64,000 nt of DNA from Apodemus sylvaticus (lineage: Eukaryota; Chordata; Mammalia; Rodentia; Muridae). The notes under the pieces were generated by a model. The model was not told the origin of the DNA. It was given only the letters and a program-made list of their open reading frames with translations, and ran no database searches. Position 1 is the first letter of the stretch. Every line of letters begins with the position of its first letter. Position numbers and translations under genes: made by a program. The DNA is taken from positions 34,811,842-34,875,841 of the forward strand of contig NC_067488.1 in the NCBI RefSeq assembly GCF_947179515.1, given 5' to 3'. Below are positions 23,339 through 34,871 of the stretch, piece after piece.

Positions 23339-23367
23339 CATGTGTGTGTGTGTGTGTGTGTGTGTGT
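23339..23367. repeat. (TG)n microsatellite
   Basis: About 14 perfect TG units. Confidence 0.96.
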
Positions 23368-26300
23368 ACATGCTCAACCAAACCCCTAATGTTATGATAT
23401 CCTGATACTCAGAAGAGGAAAGTAGCAAATCAGTGACCGAAGTAGTGCCTGTGTCTAACTCACCCAGTTTCTACTTCACTACAGTGAGTTTGGAAAATGC
23501 TCCTGGTTCTATCAAATGATACTGGGAGAAAAAAAGTTCTCCGTAATGTCACATTTTCAATAACAAGAATAAACAAAGCATTAACTGTGCTTCACACCAG
23601 CGTATAGAAGGCAAGCAACAGGAATAGAAAGGAACAGAAAAGAGCTAGCCAGCCTTGAGGACATCATGGTCACATAGATGTCCCTGTCTCCTCAATGCAG
23701 CCTCTCATATGACTTTTTCTGGGCCAAGAACCTAACAAGGATGTTAGCAGATGCATCCCAAGCAGAGGCCGATGTGATGATTACAAAAGAAGCTGACTGG
23801 GTGGGCGCAGCTATCCAGCCCATCATGTTCTTGGAGAGGTGACTTAGCTCCAGGAGTGACAGATCCCACCACAAGATGGCGCAAGGAAATGACAGCTCCA
23901 AATGGGCTTTTTTTCCCCTCTGTTGATTTTATTTTTCATTTTGGCGGACATGATACTATTTTAACATTGTTATGGAAGAAAGCTGGGTGACTCATGCGTC
24001 TTGATTTGCATAACTGATCACATGGCCTTTTAGATGGTTCTGGGATGAATTCTAGTTAGGAGTCTTTTCCTTTGGGGGGAGTTTTAGTTCTATCTGTGCT
24101 AAGTCCCCAATCGCCAATCCCACTCAATTCTACCATTGGCTTGATAACTGATACATACTAGTTGGGTGCCCAGGGTGAGAACCACAGATGAGTATAAGGT
24201 TTAGACACAGCCCTAAATGGACACAGAGAAGAAATAAGAAAAAAAACAAGGGGACAGGAGGGAAGACATTCAGTGGGACTGACAGATTATCAGAAGAGAT
24301 CGGTGCTCTTCATCTCACCAGTTTTTGACAGGAATATTATTTCAGGCTTGGGGAGCACTGGGGTGTGTGCTCACTCTGCTCCAGACGCATCCATCAGACA
24401 GGTGCTAAGTGTCAGAATCAGAGTATAGAGAAGGCTAAATCATTCATATTTCAGTCATAGAGCTTTTCCTGAGGAGAGAGACTTTGGGGTAGACCCAGTA
24501 ATCATCTAGGGTCTTTATCTCTCAACTGTAATTTAACTTAGTTGCTTCTGCTTTAAAAACCTTGGTTATTTGTAGCAATAAGATGAGGCCAGATATGGAA
24601 AAATAAGAGTACTCTTATGAACCAAGGGTGCGGGGTACTATTAGAGACTCATGGTTATCATAGCGTGTCCACATTTGTTCAGTATTTCCCCAGCTCCCTC
24701 TGGCCTCTGATAATTTCTGCTCTATGTATCCATCTGCTATACCAGGCTCAGGTGACCAGAGCAGGGCTTGGATGCCATCATCTCTAAGATGTGAGGGCTC
24801 TGATTCCCCCTACTGCCGAGCTCATGCCAAGATCTCAGCAAATCTCTAATACACAGACCTGAGGAAATGTGAAGGAGAAGCTTCTGGCTTCCATGTTCTC
24901 TCCCAAGACGGAATTCACTAGAACTGTCTTTCCATTTTCAGCGCCTTCCCTTCCTGTATGTAAACTCACATGTATAAAACTCAAGTGCTGGCCTATAAAA
25001 CATTCCAGCTATAGTCTGCTATGGTGAGAGCAAACCAGCTATAAGTTCCAGTTGTATTGCCACGATGTGTCCTGGCCCCAGGCTTCTAGACAACTTGATA
25101 TTCCTTCTCAGGGATGTGGAGTCACTAGCCCCAGACAACGTGTGCTGTTAGAACAACCCATTCTCCTGTCCCTGCAAACAATGCTCAAGAGTCCCTGCTT
25201 TGCCTCCTCAGACTCCATATTTATACTTCTAAATGAGCCTCTTCTACTTTTAGTGGCCATATTCTCTCTTCAGGGAAATCCCAAAGGCCTACAAGCAGCT
25301 CTGTCCTACTCTGGACCAAGAGCCATTCCGCCCTGAAGACCCAAGATCTCCTTCTCCGGAGGTTATGGCTCTGTGAATACCTCAGCTTTCCTTGAGTCTG
25401 GTTCCCTCACTGATACCTTTACCAGCCAGGCCTCTGCTCACTGCTATTCTCAATGATCAGCCATTGTCCCGCAAATGGCTTAAGTGCTGGGGTCCATGTT
25501 CGTGCAGCTTCCAAGAGCTCATCTTCCTATTGTCCATAGAGTTCTTATCAGCACACACTCTAGTGGGCAATGAGGAAGAGCAGAGCTTCTAAACCAGCCC
25601 TCGAGGGAGCTAAAGGCTTGATAAAGACACAAATGTACCCTGCTCCGTATGCTACTTAATGAAGAGCAGGTCTATTTAAGGAAATGCCACACCACACCTG
25701 CTAAAAACCGACTGAGGTCAGGATGTAGAATGCTTCCTTTCTCTTCAGTGCAGAGCTGTGGGCTCCAAATGCTTAAAGTACTGTCATAAAAAAACCCTCA
25801 GGCTATTTGTTACTTAGTAGTGAGCTGTGGCCCTGCTTCTATGAGAGTTTTTCTTTTTTTCTAGTAAAGAATGGGATGCCCAACCAGGCCTCCTAAAGTA
25901 CTTCCTTCACAACCACAATGGCCTACTGTGGCAAGAGCATCTTCCCACATCCCTCCTGAGTTAACCTGCCCAGAACAGGCTATAATTTAGATACAGCCAA
26001 TCAACACCCTGCCCCTCTCGCACAGTGATGGAGACAAGGACTGGCATGAGACCGGGAGTGGACCAATCTGAGCCACTGTCTCAGAATCTGCAATAAAAAT
26101 TTAATCATGAGCACCCAGAGAAACAGCTTGTTAGTCATGAGCTGTCACAACTGCATGCTGTGGCTGTGGAAAAACTGATGCTATGAAAGATGGAAGCAGC
26201 ACTTTGGGGAGGGGGGGTTCCAAAATTAGTATCCCATGGTCTGGGTTATGAGTCACAGACCTTCTTGTGCTTATACTCGTCTGTGAAGATGCTGTCACTT

Positions 26301-26955
26301 GAGACCATGTCTAGGTTCCATGGAGGTGCATCCACTTGCCAATCATGCTTGATCACGAGGCCTAGTCAGCCATCTGAGGCCTGAACCAGCTGAGAAACCT
26401 CAAAGATCCCACATGTACTGGTACCCTTTATCAGAGTGGGTGGAAGGACCCAGGAGAAACAAGTGTATCTTTGTGCCAGGAGGTCAGGGAGACAGGGCTC
26501 TGTGGGTAGCAGCTGTAGATAGAAACAACACATTTATATGGAAGGGCAATAGTTTGGGCTAGCAACCCCCCTCAGTCTTTTAACCCTTCTTGCCTGAAAG
26601 CTAGAGGGAACCACAGGAAGGAGCACTGACCTCACTGGGATGTCAGGTGATGTCTCGCACAGCTGGAGACTCCAGGAGTGTTAGCCCCTCCCTACTCAAA
26701 ACACAGTGAGAGACAGGTTTCTGTTCTCCCCCATAATTGGCATCAAAGATAAATGTCTGTGCCCATTAAAAGCACTGTTTCCATAGGGTAAATGTGCCAG
26801 ATGAACTTGCCTGGGGCAGCAGCTTGCACTGAATCTAGCCTCACTTCTTGTAAATTGGAGTTTATTAGACATTTCCCCTCTCCCCCAAACCCCTTCAACT
26901 TTGAAACTTCTGAGTAGGTGGTATAGTAATTGCTCTAAGAATTGCAGCATGCTAA
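23368..26955. other. Repeat-poor block of 3.6 kb, no recognised feature
   Basis: This is the longest stretch in which I recognise no repeat. AP-1-like TGACTCA (23988-23994) and octamer ATTTGCAT (24004-24011) lie 9 bp apart. Frames of 60-94 aa are scattered on both strands and none shows a domain. Weakly conserved exons could be missed by eye. Confidence 0.4.
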
Positions 26956-26959
26956 GGAC

Positions 26960-27115
26960 CTCAGTTTATTGCTCTTATTTGGTATTTATCACAGTTCTAT
27001 GATGAAGGAGAAGAAGAAGGCTGAAGCACAGAGAGGGTAAATGGCGTCGCCTGATGAACACCAAACAAGTGGTAGGACGAGGATCAAGTTCTGGATCTAG
27101 GACCTGCATCTTAAC
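26960..27115 (+). mobile_element. MIR-type SINE fragment
   Basis: 'tatttatcacagttctatga', then 'gctgaagcacagagagggta' and 'ggatcaagttctgg' follow the MIR 3' half ('..aaactgaggcacagagaggtta..'). Confidence 0.55.
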
Positions 27116-27139
27116 TACTATAGTGAGAAAACAAAATGG

Positions 27140-27310
27140 GTATGAATTATATATGTACATATACCCAAAATGTACATATATACTTCCATGCAGACATCCA
27201 CTGTACAAATGCATGTCTACTTACATGCATGTAAGCACACACATACGTGTATGTGCATTCATTGTGAGATCTGCACACATTCACAATACATATGTACACA
27301 TATTTCTATT
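27140..27310. repeat. Mixed (TACA)/(CA) low-complexity region
   Basis: Alternating ATGTACATATA-like words and CACACA runs with no fixed period; purine-pyrimidine alternation prevails. Confidence 0.75.
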
Positions 27311-27869
27311 CTGTTGAATGTGCTGAAACATAGAACACACAGGACCACTGCTCATACCACTGCTGCCTCAGCCCCGTTCATCACACCCTCCTACAACCTA
27401 GGCAGCTGATGCTTTTGGCCCCAGAGACATATTTTAACTCTGGCCTTTCCTGATGGGGAAGTTGGCCCAGAGACTGTAACGAGAGTCCTCCAGGTCACAC
27501 AAGCCAGTGCATCTCTCCTCGAGCATACACCTTGTTTCTGGCAGCCCAGGATTGGCTTCCTAGATTTTCTCTCATCTCCCTCCTCTGTCTGACATGTTTT
27601 GGGGAGAGTTCTCAGGTGTTCTGATAGAGGAGATGCTTTTGGGGAGAAGGCCACCCTGATTCTAGCTCAGAACTCCTTAATTGCAAGCTTTGGGCCATTG
27701 TGTCTAGGAGGTCTCAGTTTGTATGTCTATAAGATGGAGGGGAAAGGTTTGGTTCAACAAGGGATTGGTGATCTCTGCCCTTTTGAAACTTAGATAGTTC
27801 TCTGTCATAAAGAGTTGTTCTGCAACCCTATATGCACTACATATAGGGTAGTGATCATAGCAGCATCAC
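27311..27869. other. No recognised feature
   Basis: Weak MIR-like wording near 27455-27505 ('gaagttggcccagagac', 'ccaggtcacacaagcc'). Otherwise nothing. Confidence 0.35.
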
Positions 27870-28232
27870 TGTCTTAGGATTGATACTGATATGAGAAAAT
27901 ACCACGACCAAAAAGCAAGTTGGGGAGAAAAGAGTTTATTCAGCTTGCACTGCCTTATCCTCCTTCATCATTGAAGGACATCAGAACAGGAACTAAAATA
28001 GGGGAAAAAACCCTTGGAGGCACAGGCTGATTCAGAAGCCATGAGGGGTACAACTTACTGGCTTGCTCGGTACAATCCAGGACCACCAGCCAAGGGATAC
28101 AGCCACCCATTATAAACTAGAACTTCTCTATCAATTGCTAATTAAGAAAATGCCTTATAGCCAGATCTTAGGAAAGCATTTTCTCAGTTAATTCTAGTTT
28201 GTGCTTCAATTTGACATAAGGCCAACCATCAC
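27870..28232 (-). mobile_element. MaLR-type LTR, minus strand
   Basis: On plus it starts TGTCTTAGG, continues 'accaaaaagcaagttgggga' and 'gagtttattcagcttgcac' (reverse of AATAAA at 27935-27940), then 'agaagccatgaggggta', 'ttactggcttgctcggta' and 'aagaaaatgccttatag', and ends 'ccaaccatcaca'. It belongs with the LTRs at 53882 and 56123 but is more diverged. No matching 5-bp flanks are seen. Confidence 0.8.
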
Positions 28233-28754
28233 AGTCTCTGATCTCTCTCTACTAGATGCGTGTAGCAACACACTACCAAGTTATCACCATGTCTACAAAT
28301 CTTGTCACATTCCCTGGGGTAACAACTGCCTCTCATGAAGAACTACTGGGTAAAATGGCCTCCAAGGGGTCCCTAGATCTAGATCTCTGGGTTCAGTATC
28401 ATTGTCATGCTCACACTGATTATGGCATTCAGTTTCCTAGTCCAGAGTGCTAAGGCTGCTAACTACTTGTTCCTCTAGGTTCTATACTGGGGCATCCTCA
28501 CCAGGTTCTGAACTGGGGCAGCTCAAGTCTGAATTGCTTTCTTCCCCACCTGTGAGTGTGCCATTGTTTCTGTGAAGGGTAGATCAGTGATTTCCTCCTC
28601 CATATCACCTTTAATTCTAGGAGAACAGGGCAGTTACTGGACCTAGGGAAAGCTCACATAGGACAGACAGGTCTTTTCCTTCTCACCACTCCTTCCTAGA
28701 CTAAAAACATGACAAGGCTGGAGCCTGCCTTCACCAAGCTAAGTGATATTTTGT
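28233..28754. other. No recognised feature
   Basis: Nothing supportable was recognised. Confidence 0.35.
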
Positions 28755-28975
28755 TTAACTTTTAAAAATGTTATTTTAATCTATATGTCTGTGTCTATGT
28801 TTGTGTGTGCACATTCATGCAGGAACTGCAGAGGCCAGATGAGGGTATCACCTCTGGACCTGGAGATATAGATCATTACGAGTTGCCTAATGTAAATGCT
28901 TGCATGAGGACTGTCTCTTTGCAAAAGTACCAAGCAGCGAACTGCTGAGTCATGTCTCCAGCCTCAGGCTGATGC
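28755..28975 (-). mobile_element. B3/B2-type SINE, minus strand
   Basis: A T/A-rich tail at the left is followed by 'gtgtgtgcacattcatgcag', 'gcagaggccagatgagggta', 'tctggacctggagatatag', and at the right 'aactgctgagtcatgtctcc', the reversed tRNA-like head. Confidence 0.75.
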
Positions 28976-29254
28976 TTTAAGGGCCACACATTCACAGATC
29001 TCCCGAGCTTGGGTATCTAGGTTATCTGAGCATGAGCGCTGTCAGCTGGAAAGACTGTAGGCCTCCATGGAGTTGTCTGGATATGTGCTCCATTTGTAGG
29101 TTTCTCTTTCTTTTAGGAATGGCCCATGTTCTAGATTGAAAAACAGAAAAGAAGGCCATTGGCTTTGAAGGAAAGACCTGCTTCCTGATGTACAAAGCTG
29201 ATACTTACATCTGACTGCTGTGTTGTTTCTTAACTGCTTTAAGGTAGATGTGGG

Positions 29255-29345
29255 ACAAGACTGATTAATTCTTTTCTCAAAACTCCTGACTCTTAGTAGA
29301 TACTAAATAAATATTCATTGAGTTGATTGTGATGATTGATGAACC
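29255..29345 (+). mobile_element. L2 3' end (candidate)
   Basis: 'gtagatactaaataaatatt' and 'cattgagttgattg' resemble the L2 3' terminus ('..taggtgctcaataaatgtttgttga'). Confidence 0.45.
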
Positions 29346-30383
29346 AGAAATGGGGTGATCTGCCTGAGAGGAAGTGAGTTCTTCATTAAAAGATATTTAT
29401 AAAACAAAACAAAAGAAAACAGAAAAGAACAGAGGAGATGACCAGATGACAGAAACGCTACAGAGGCAATTTAAGTCTGAGTTTTATATCGGATTAGATG
29501 TCCTTTAAAACATGTGCGAGGCTTGAGCCTTCATAGTCCTGTGGCTTATGAAAGAATAAAGCATTATGAATGATAACAATGAAAGAACTTGGAATTATGG
29601 GAGTTGAGTCACTTTCCCTATGAGGTCCAGGAACATCTTGAAAATCATCCTTTTTAAATGAGCCAAAGAATACCATGTTGTTCCTCTGATCAGACCATCT
29701 GGCATAAGATTCACTTGACTTAAAACAAAAATAACACCCACTTGATACTTTATCTGTCTTAGTTTGGGCTTCCCCCAAAGAAGAGTCTACGCAAAGGGCA
29801 CAAGCAGTTCACTTGGGAGGTAATGCAAGAGAACAGGTAGAGTTGGGCAAGCAATAATAATACAGGCAGAGTTGGGATGTATGCTAACAAGACCTATGTT
29901 CCCTGGGACCACTGGAGTTGTTTACAGAACCTTCTAGAAGTATCTGTATAAAGGGACAGCACTCTATTCTAGGGTCATTTGCTTCTTTATATTAGTCAAG
30001 CCACCCACAGGAATGCTGTGATTATGAGCTTCTCCAAGAGAACCAAAGACATCTTTTGGCCCAAACTCATCTTCTCACATCCTCCCGGAGTCCAGTAACT
30101 CTAGCCTGTCACTTCTATGATCTTTTTAAGGGGCTGTCCCTTATTTGAAGTCTATGGGACTGCAAAGGAAGTTCAAAACAATGAAGTATTTCAAGACAAG
30201 TCCCCACCCCATTGGTCCATCTCAACCTCTGGTTGTTCTTGTTCCAACCGAACATGACCTTTGCACCTTCCCTGTTCTTCAACCACCTTCCCTATTCTTG
30301 TTTCTTCCCTGTAAAGCATTTGTGCTTTCTCCCTTAAGTTCTATGTGCCAAAAGCATGTTTTATCTTCCTTCCCCAACCATCC
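29346..30383. other. No recognised feature
   Basis: An A-rich (CAAAA)-like patch lies at 29398-29430. The rest is unique-looking. Confidence 0.4.
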
Positions 30384-30456
30384 ATGCATACATACATACA
30401 TGTACATACATACATACATACATACTACACACATACATACATACATGTACATACAT
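30384..30456. repeat. (CATA)n microsatellite
   Basis: CATA units are interrupted by TGTA and CTACACA. It explains the Y/H/T-rich frames of 109 and 76 aa. Confidence 0.93.
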
Positions 30457-32199
30457 CTTCAACATTTCCTCTGAGCCTATCTAAAGCATCACTACTTCTA
30501 TGGGAGCTGTTCCTTTCTGAATACTTCATCAAGTTTCCTTGTTGTGTGCAAATGTCTGTATCTCCTTCTCCTTAGAAAAGCCTCTTGAGGCAAGAAAAGA
30601 GTGATAACTCAAAAGTTCTTAGTCCAACCGTAGAGCCTGCCATAGAAAAGTACTCATGAATGTTGGCAAAGCAAGTGCACTGCTCTAATAATCTCTCATC
30701 TTCAGGTTCTCGAGTGGAAGTATCTGCCACACGAGAATGAAGGAGACTAAGATGATTCATTTTCAGAACCATTTTATATGAAACTGCAACTTGCAAGAAG
30801 CATCTAAACAACACATTCTCTGAGGCCTAACAGAAAGGAGCTTATTCTGCCTTGAGCTTCGTTGGGAGTCACCTGCATGCCCTGGATCTAAAGGAAGCAC
30901 ACACAATTCTGTCTAAGTCAACAACATGAGAACTGCTCAGCATCTTCTCAAGGGAAGCTTTCATTGTCATTTCATAGACATATCTTACTGTAAGCCAACT
31001 GGCATCCAGAGGAGAGAGTATCAAAGAAAACACATGTGTTATGTGGGCCCTGAGACGTATCTGTTTCCTTACAGCTCCAAATTTCTATATTCATTATCAC
31101 CTCCTGACCCACCTTGTCTGACTTGGGGGTTGGGGGTGGGAGTTGACAGAGAGTTTTTCGGGATGAGAAGGTAGTGAGCTTGTGGACACAACTAGGGTCA
31201 TTCGGAAAGAACAGATGGCCCTTTCAGAGAATGGATGAATCCTGAGAAAATACCTGAATCTTTATGGGTGTGTTCTGCTTCTCCACAAGAGCTGGCTTCT
31301 CCACAGCCCACTTCTCTGTACACTGAGTGGTAACAATACCATATTACAGAGATTCAAATAACATGTTAAAGTAAGATATAACATGATGACTAAATAGAAG
31401 TAGAATACTACTACAAATAATGCACCATTTTAAAAAAAAAATGGAAATCCTTATTTCTGATACTAGAAAGAAATGTTTCATCGTTTATCATGATCAGAGA
31501 TACCCTGATCAGCAACCTGTATTTCATAATTAAATCACTTGTGATTTCGATAACTCCCTTCATCTTGCTGTGTGGTTTGATACCCTTGGTCTCTGGCAGT
31601 TTTGCCATCCTTGGAGCACTGTCTAGGTTCTTGCTTCCTGCTGAGGTCTCAGGAGAAAGAGTAAGCTTCCTCTCTGCCTCCTCTATTTGGGATAGGCCAC
31701 CCATAACATCTCTGTGCAGCTTTAAGATGCTGTTTGGATACAGCAGTATTGCAGGTTACAGCAGAGTTCTAACCTGTTCCCAATGAAGGGCTGAATTCAT
31801 AGCATGTGACTACCTACTCAGGTAAGGAGGTCTGGAGACACTCAGCTACAGCAACATGACTAGTTAAAAGTACTTAGTGTCCTTTGACCTTGGTAGTGGT
31901 TCTCCTCAACACACCAGAATGATGACCAGGTTTATTTCACCCGACTCACTACCAAAGTCTACGGCTCCTAGTTCCCACCTTCTCCCTGCTTATTCTCACT
32001 TGGCTTCTGACTTGAATCTACTCTCCTTTACCCACATTTGTTCCCTTTCCTAGAACACAGTCTTGGCTTCTCAGAGCTGAGCATGGACTCTTAACACTCT
32101 TAGGCAAAGCCTGGTTAATGATAGTGCTTCTTTATTTGTATTTCCTTTCCATGGCTGGCAAAGCTCTAGCAAACTGGCCTCTTAGTGCCTATCTGACTA
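30457..32199. other. No recognised feature
   Basis: Two frames of about 97 aa lie opposite each other at 31411-31786, a sign that neither is real. No repeat recognised. Confidence 0.4.
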
Positions 32200-32470
32200 C
32201 TTCTCTTCACTCATCCCTGCCACAATATACTTGAATGAGTCTGGCTTGATTCTTATGCTTGGAACAAGCCACATTACCCTCTCTATGTATCTGCAGGACT
32301 CCCTCATCTTTCCTTAGAACACTTACTCTGTAGCAGTCTGTGGCATAAAGCACTGACTGTATCTCCTTCCACTAGAAGGTAGGCTCCATGCAGGCTGAGA
32401 ACCTTTCAATAGTCAAGAGTGTAGGCACACTGCCTGGCACATACGGAGTGTTGAAACACTTCTAGTGGAA
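32200..32470 (+). mobile_element. L2 LINE 3' fragment
   Basis: 'ttccactagaaggtaggctc', 'catgcaggctgagaac' and 'cactgcctggcacatacgg' reproduce the L2 3' signature ('actagactgtaagctcc..agggcaggga..cagtgcctggcacatagtagg') in order. Confidence 0.65.
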
Positions 32471-33068
32471 TAATTAAAAGGCTATATTTGAAACTTCAGA
32501 CACATTCAAAGGAGATTCCCAGGTCCTGCTCATCTTTGATCAGTTTTCTGCTTCCAGGAGATTTTGGATTCACTAGACGAGCTGGTAGTGTTCAGGCTGC
32601 CTATAACAACACCAGTTCTCCCTCCTCTTGTGTGTCTCTTCTCACTGCCTTCCTCTCAGCAGTTTGCTCAGTCCATACGCCCTTGTCTACTCTTTTATTT
32701 TCTCCTGTAGTCCTGAGTGTCATGAAGGAACTTGAATATTTTATGTGTTTAAGGCCCAGATACTACTGGGCACAGAGCAATACCCCTGCGAGTTAAGATG
32801 GGGAAACGGGCAGCAGACTGGCTCCAGCTCTGTTGCTCTGACATTCACAAGAATGTTTTCAGGGGGCTTCAGCTCGTCCCATCATTGTGAACAAAGTATA
32901 AATGCTACTTTTCAGCTCCTCACACCCTACTAGTTTCCAAGCGTGTATGTTGTCATCTGGTAGCCAGGGTGAGCCCCTCACATTCTAGTCCATGGCCAGT
33001 TTACCATGGCTCCACTCATTCATAGTCAAAAAGGTAGCAAATCAATCCATGACTGCGGAGACTGATTT
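32471..33068. other. No recognised feature
   Basis: Unique-looking. The 102-aa frame at 32488 has no motif. Confidence 0.35.
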
Positions 33069-33100
33069 GGGGGTGGGGTGGGGGTGGGGGGTGGGGGTGG
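33069..33100 (+). repeat. G-rich tract with G-quadruplex pattern
   Basis: Five G runs of 4-6 are separated by single T, an arrangement that readily forms a very stable parallel G-quadruplex on the plus strand. Confidence 0.9.
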
Positions 33101-33964
33101 AAATGCTCCAGAAGCCGAAGTATCTAATCAGGAGGAAAGCTGCTCTAGGGAGAACCATGTTCAAAGCAGTCAAGACTCACTGGCTCATGTTGGATAAACC
33201 GCCTCAGCACTTACATCCAGGTCCCTCAGCAGAAATCACCTGCTGTGGCCATATCTAGTGGCCTCAAACCACAGAGGCCTTGCTCTGATATAGCTTCTTA
33301 CATACTAATCCTCTTGAAAGCAATGCTTTATCTTTTGCCCTCTGAATTTCTTGGGTGATGTCCTATGGCTCATTTCTGATGGTGTCTTAGGATGGCAAAT
33401 CTTATCAGAGTATGAGATGCCTGCTTGTGGGAATGTCTCTGATAGAAAAACAAATGGGGAAGGGACAGACCACTTAAAATAAGAAGAAACCAAAAGGTTA
33501 ACATAAGTTATAGACCCAAAATAGTCAGCATGGACAGAAATCAAAGAAATGCTGTTGGAATTCATTTTTTTCTCTTCTATAAAATCGGAGGAGTCAAGAG
33601 GGCAGGAGAACAGGACTCTCAATGATTAGGAAAGAAAGAACATGCTGGTAATTACATTTTAGAAATTATCTCAGAGAAACTATATTTAGACCATTAAATT
33701 ATCCATTCATACGTGTGAGTCAGGTCCAGAGGCCCAGTAGTTTTACAGGAGTACTTTTAATAATGTATAGTCAAATGCAATCACTTTTTCCTGGTATGTG
33801 AACATAACCATATGCAAATACTAAACAACTGCATTATAAAATATTGATGTTTTATATAAAGGAGGTGAGCAATGCTTTGAATTATCTGATGAAAATCTGA
33901 GGAAAAAAAGTGTTCAGGAGCCTAAACATGTTAACAATGCTTTGCATTTGGTGGGTGTCTGCGA
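33101..33964. other. No recognised feature
   Basis: AT-rich unique-looking sequence with no repeat or exon recognised. Confidence 0.35.
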
Positions 33965-34120
33965 TAGTTTTCTTACATGTATTTATTTTGTGAATTAAGA
34001 ACAACTTGTTGGTGTTAGTTCTCTTCTTCCAGCATGTGAGCCCCGAGGTTTGAACTCAAGTCCTCAGGTCTGGTAACGAGTGCTTTTACCTGCTGTATCA
34101 TACTGTTGTTCCTTGGACAG
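33965..34120 (-). mobile_element. B3/B2-type SINE, minus strand (diverged)
   Basis: On plus: 'gtgttagttctcttcttcca', 'gaggtttgaactcaagtcct' and 'gtgcttttacctgctgtatc', the reversed SINE B-box region and head. Confidence 0.6.
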
Positions 34121-34825
34121 TTTCCTTTATCAATATTTTTCTATTTTGAAATATTTCATAAGGACTAATTACTATCAGTTTTACACCAGAAAAAAAATAA
34201 GTGTAATCTTTAAGATTCAAAATGTGCTCAAAAGTCACAAGTGACCTGTTCATATCTTAGCTCAGGTCTACCAGAAGGTTCCAAGCTTGGTATCTTCTGT
34301 TTTTTCAGGAGGTCACCTTTGTGTGACCGCTACATCCTCTGCCACTTATCCATATTCAAGCCATGCTTTAAGGACCAGCCAAAATTGTCCTCTGCCAAGT
34401 CATTTGTAAACAGCTCCTTAGCTCCAACCAACCAGTTCCAGTGGAAGCAGAAGGGAATAAACAAAAGCTGTGTCCTTGAAAAGTTCAGGTCAGTTGGGAA
34501 AATCAATGATCAAACAAACAAAAAGATAGTGACATGCTGGGCAGTGCTCTCCCAGAAGCCTGTGGTGAGTGTCTACCCTCAAGTAAACCTCAGATGGCCT
34601 GGCTCGATTGGATTAGCCACTAAGAGACCCGGACATCTCAAAGCAGATCATGTGAGTCAGAGTGGGCTGGTGACAAGAGACTGGCCAGGGAGAGAGGGAG
34701 AGAATATAAAAAAGAAGAAATAAAGTGTGTGAGGCTCGCAAGCACACATGAAGGGCATGTGCTGTGGTGATCACCTTAAAGAGATGTATGAAGATTTGAC
34801 ACATGTAAGGACATATTATAAACCC

Positions 34826-34871
34826 GGCCTTCTGTGACTCATAGGCCTTCTGTGACTCATAGACCTTCTGT
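34826..34871. repeat. 18-bp tandem repeat with AP-1-like sites
   Basis: Two perfect copies of GGCCTTCTGTGACTCATA and a third partial copy. Each full copy contains TGACTCA (34835-34841 and 34853-34859). The third copy loses the motif. Confidence 0.9.

Noticed and set aside
23692..23901. 69-aa minus frame with a protein-like composition
   Set aside because: I could not assign it to any family. It lacks flanking splice signals I would trust, so it is not called an exon.
31411..31786. Two frames of about 97 aa on opposite strands
   Set aside because: Mutually overlapping open frames without motifs are expected by chance in such sequence.
34241..34723. 160-aa plus frame, the longest outside repeats and L1
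   Set aside because: No domain, signal or family resemblance, ordinary composition, ends in a lysine run from an A-rich stretch, and no splice or promoter context.
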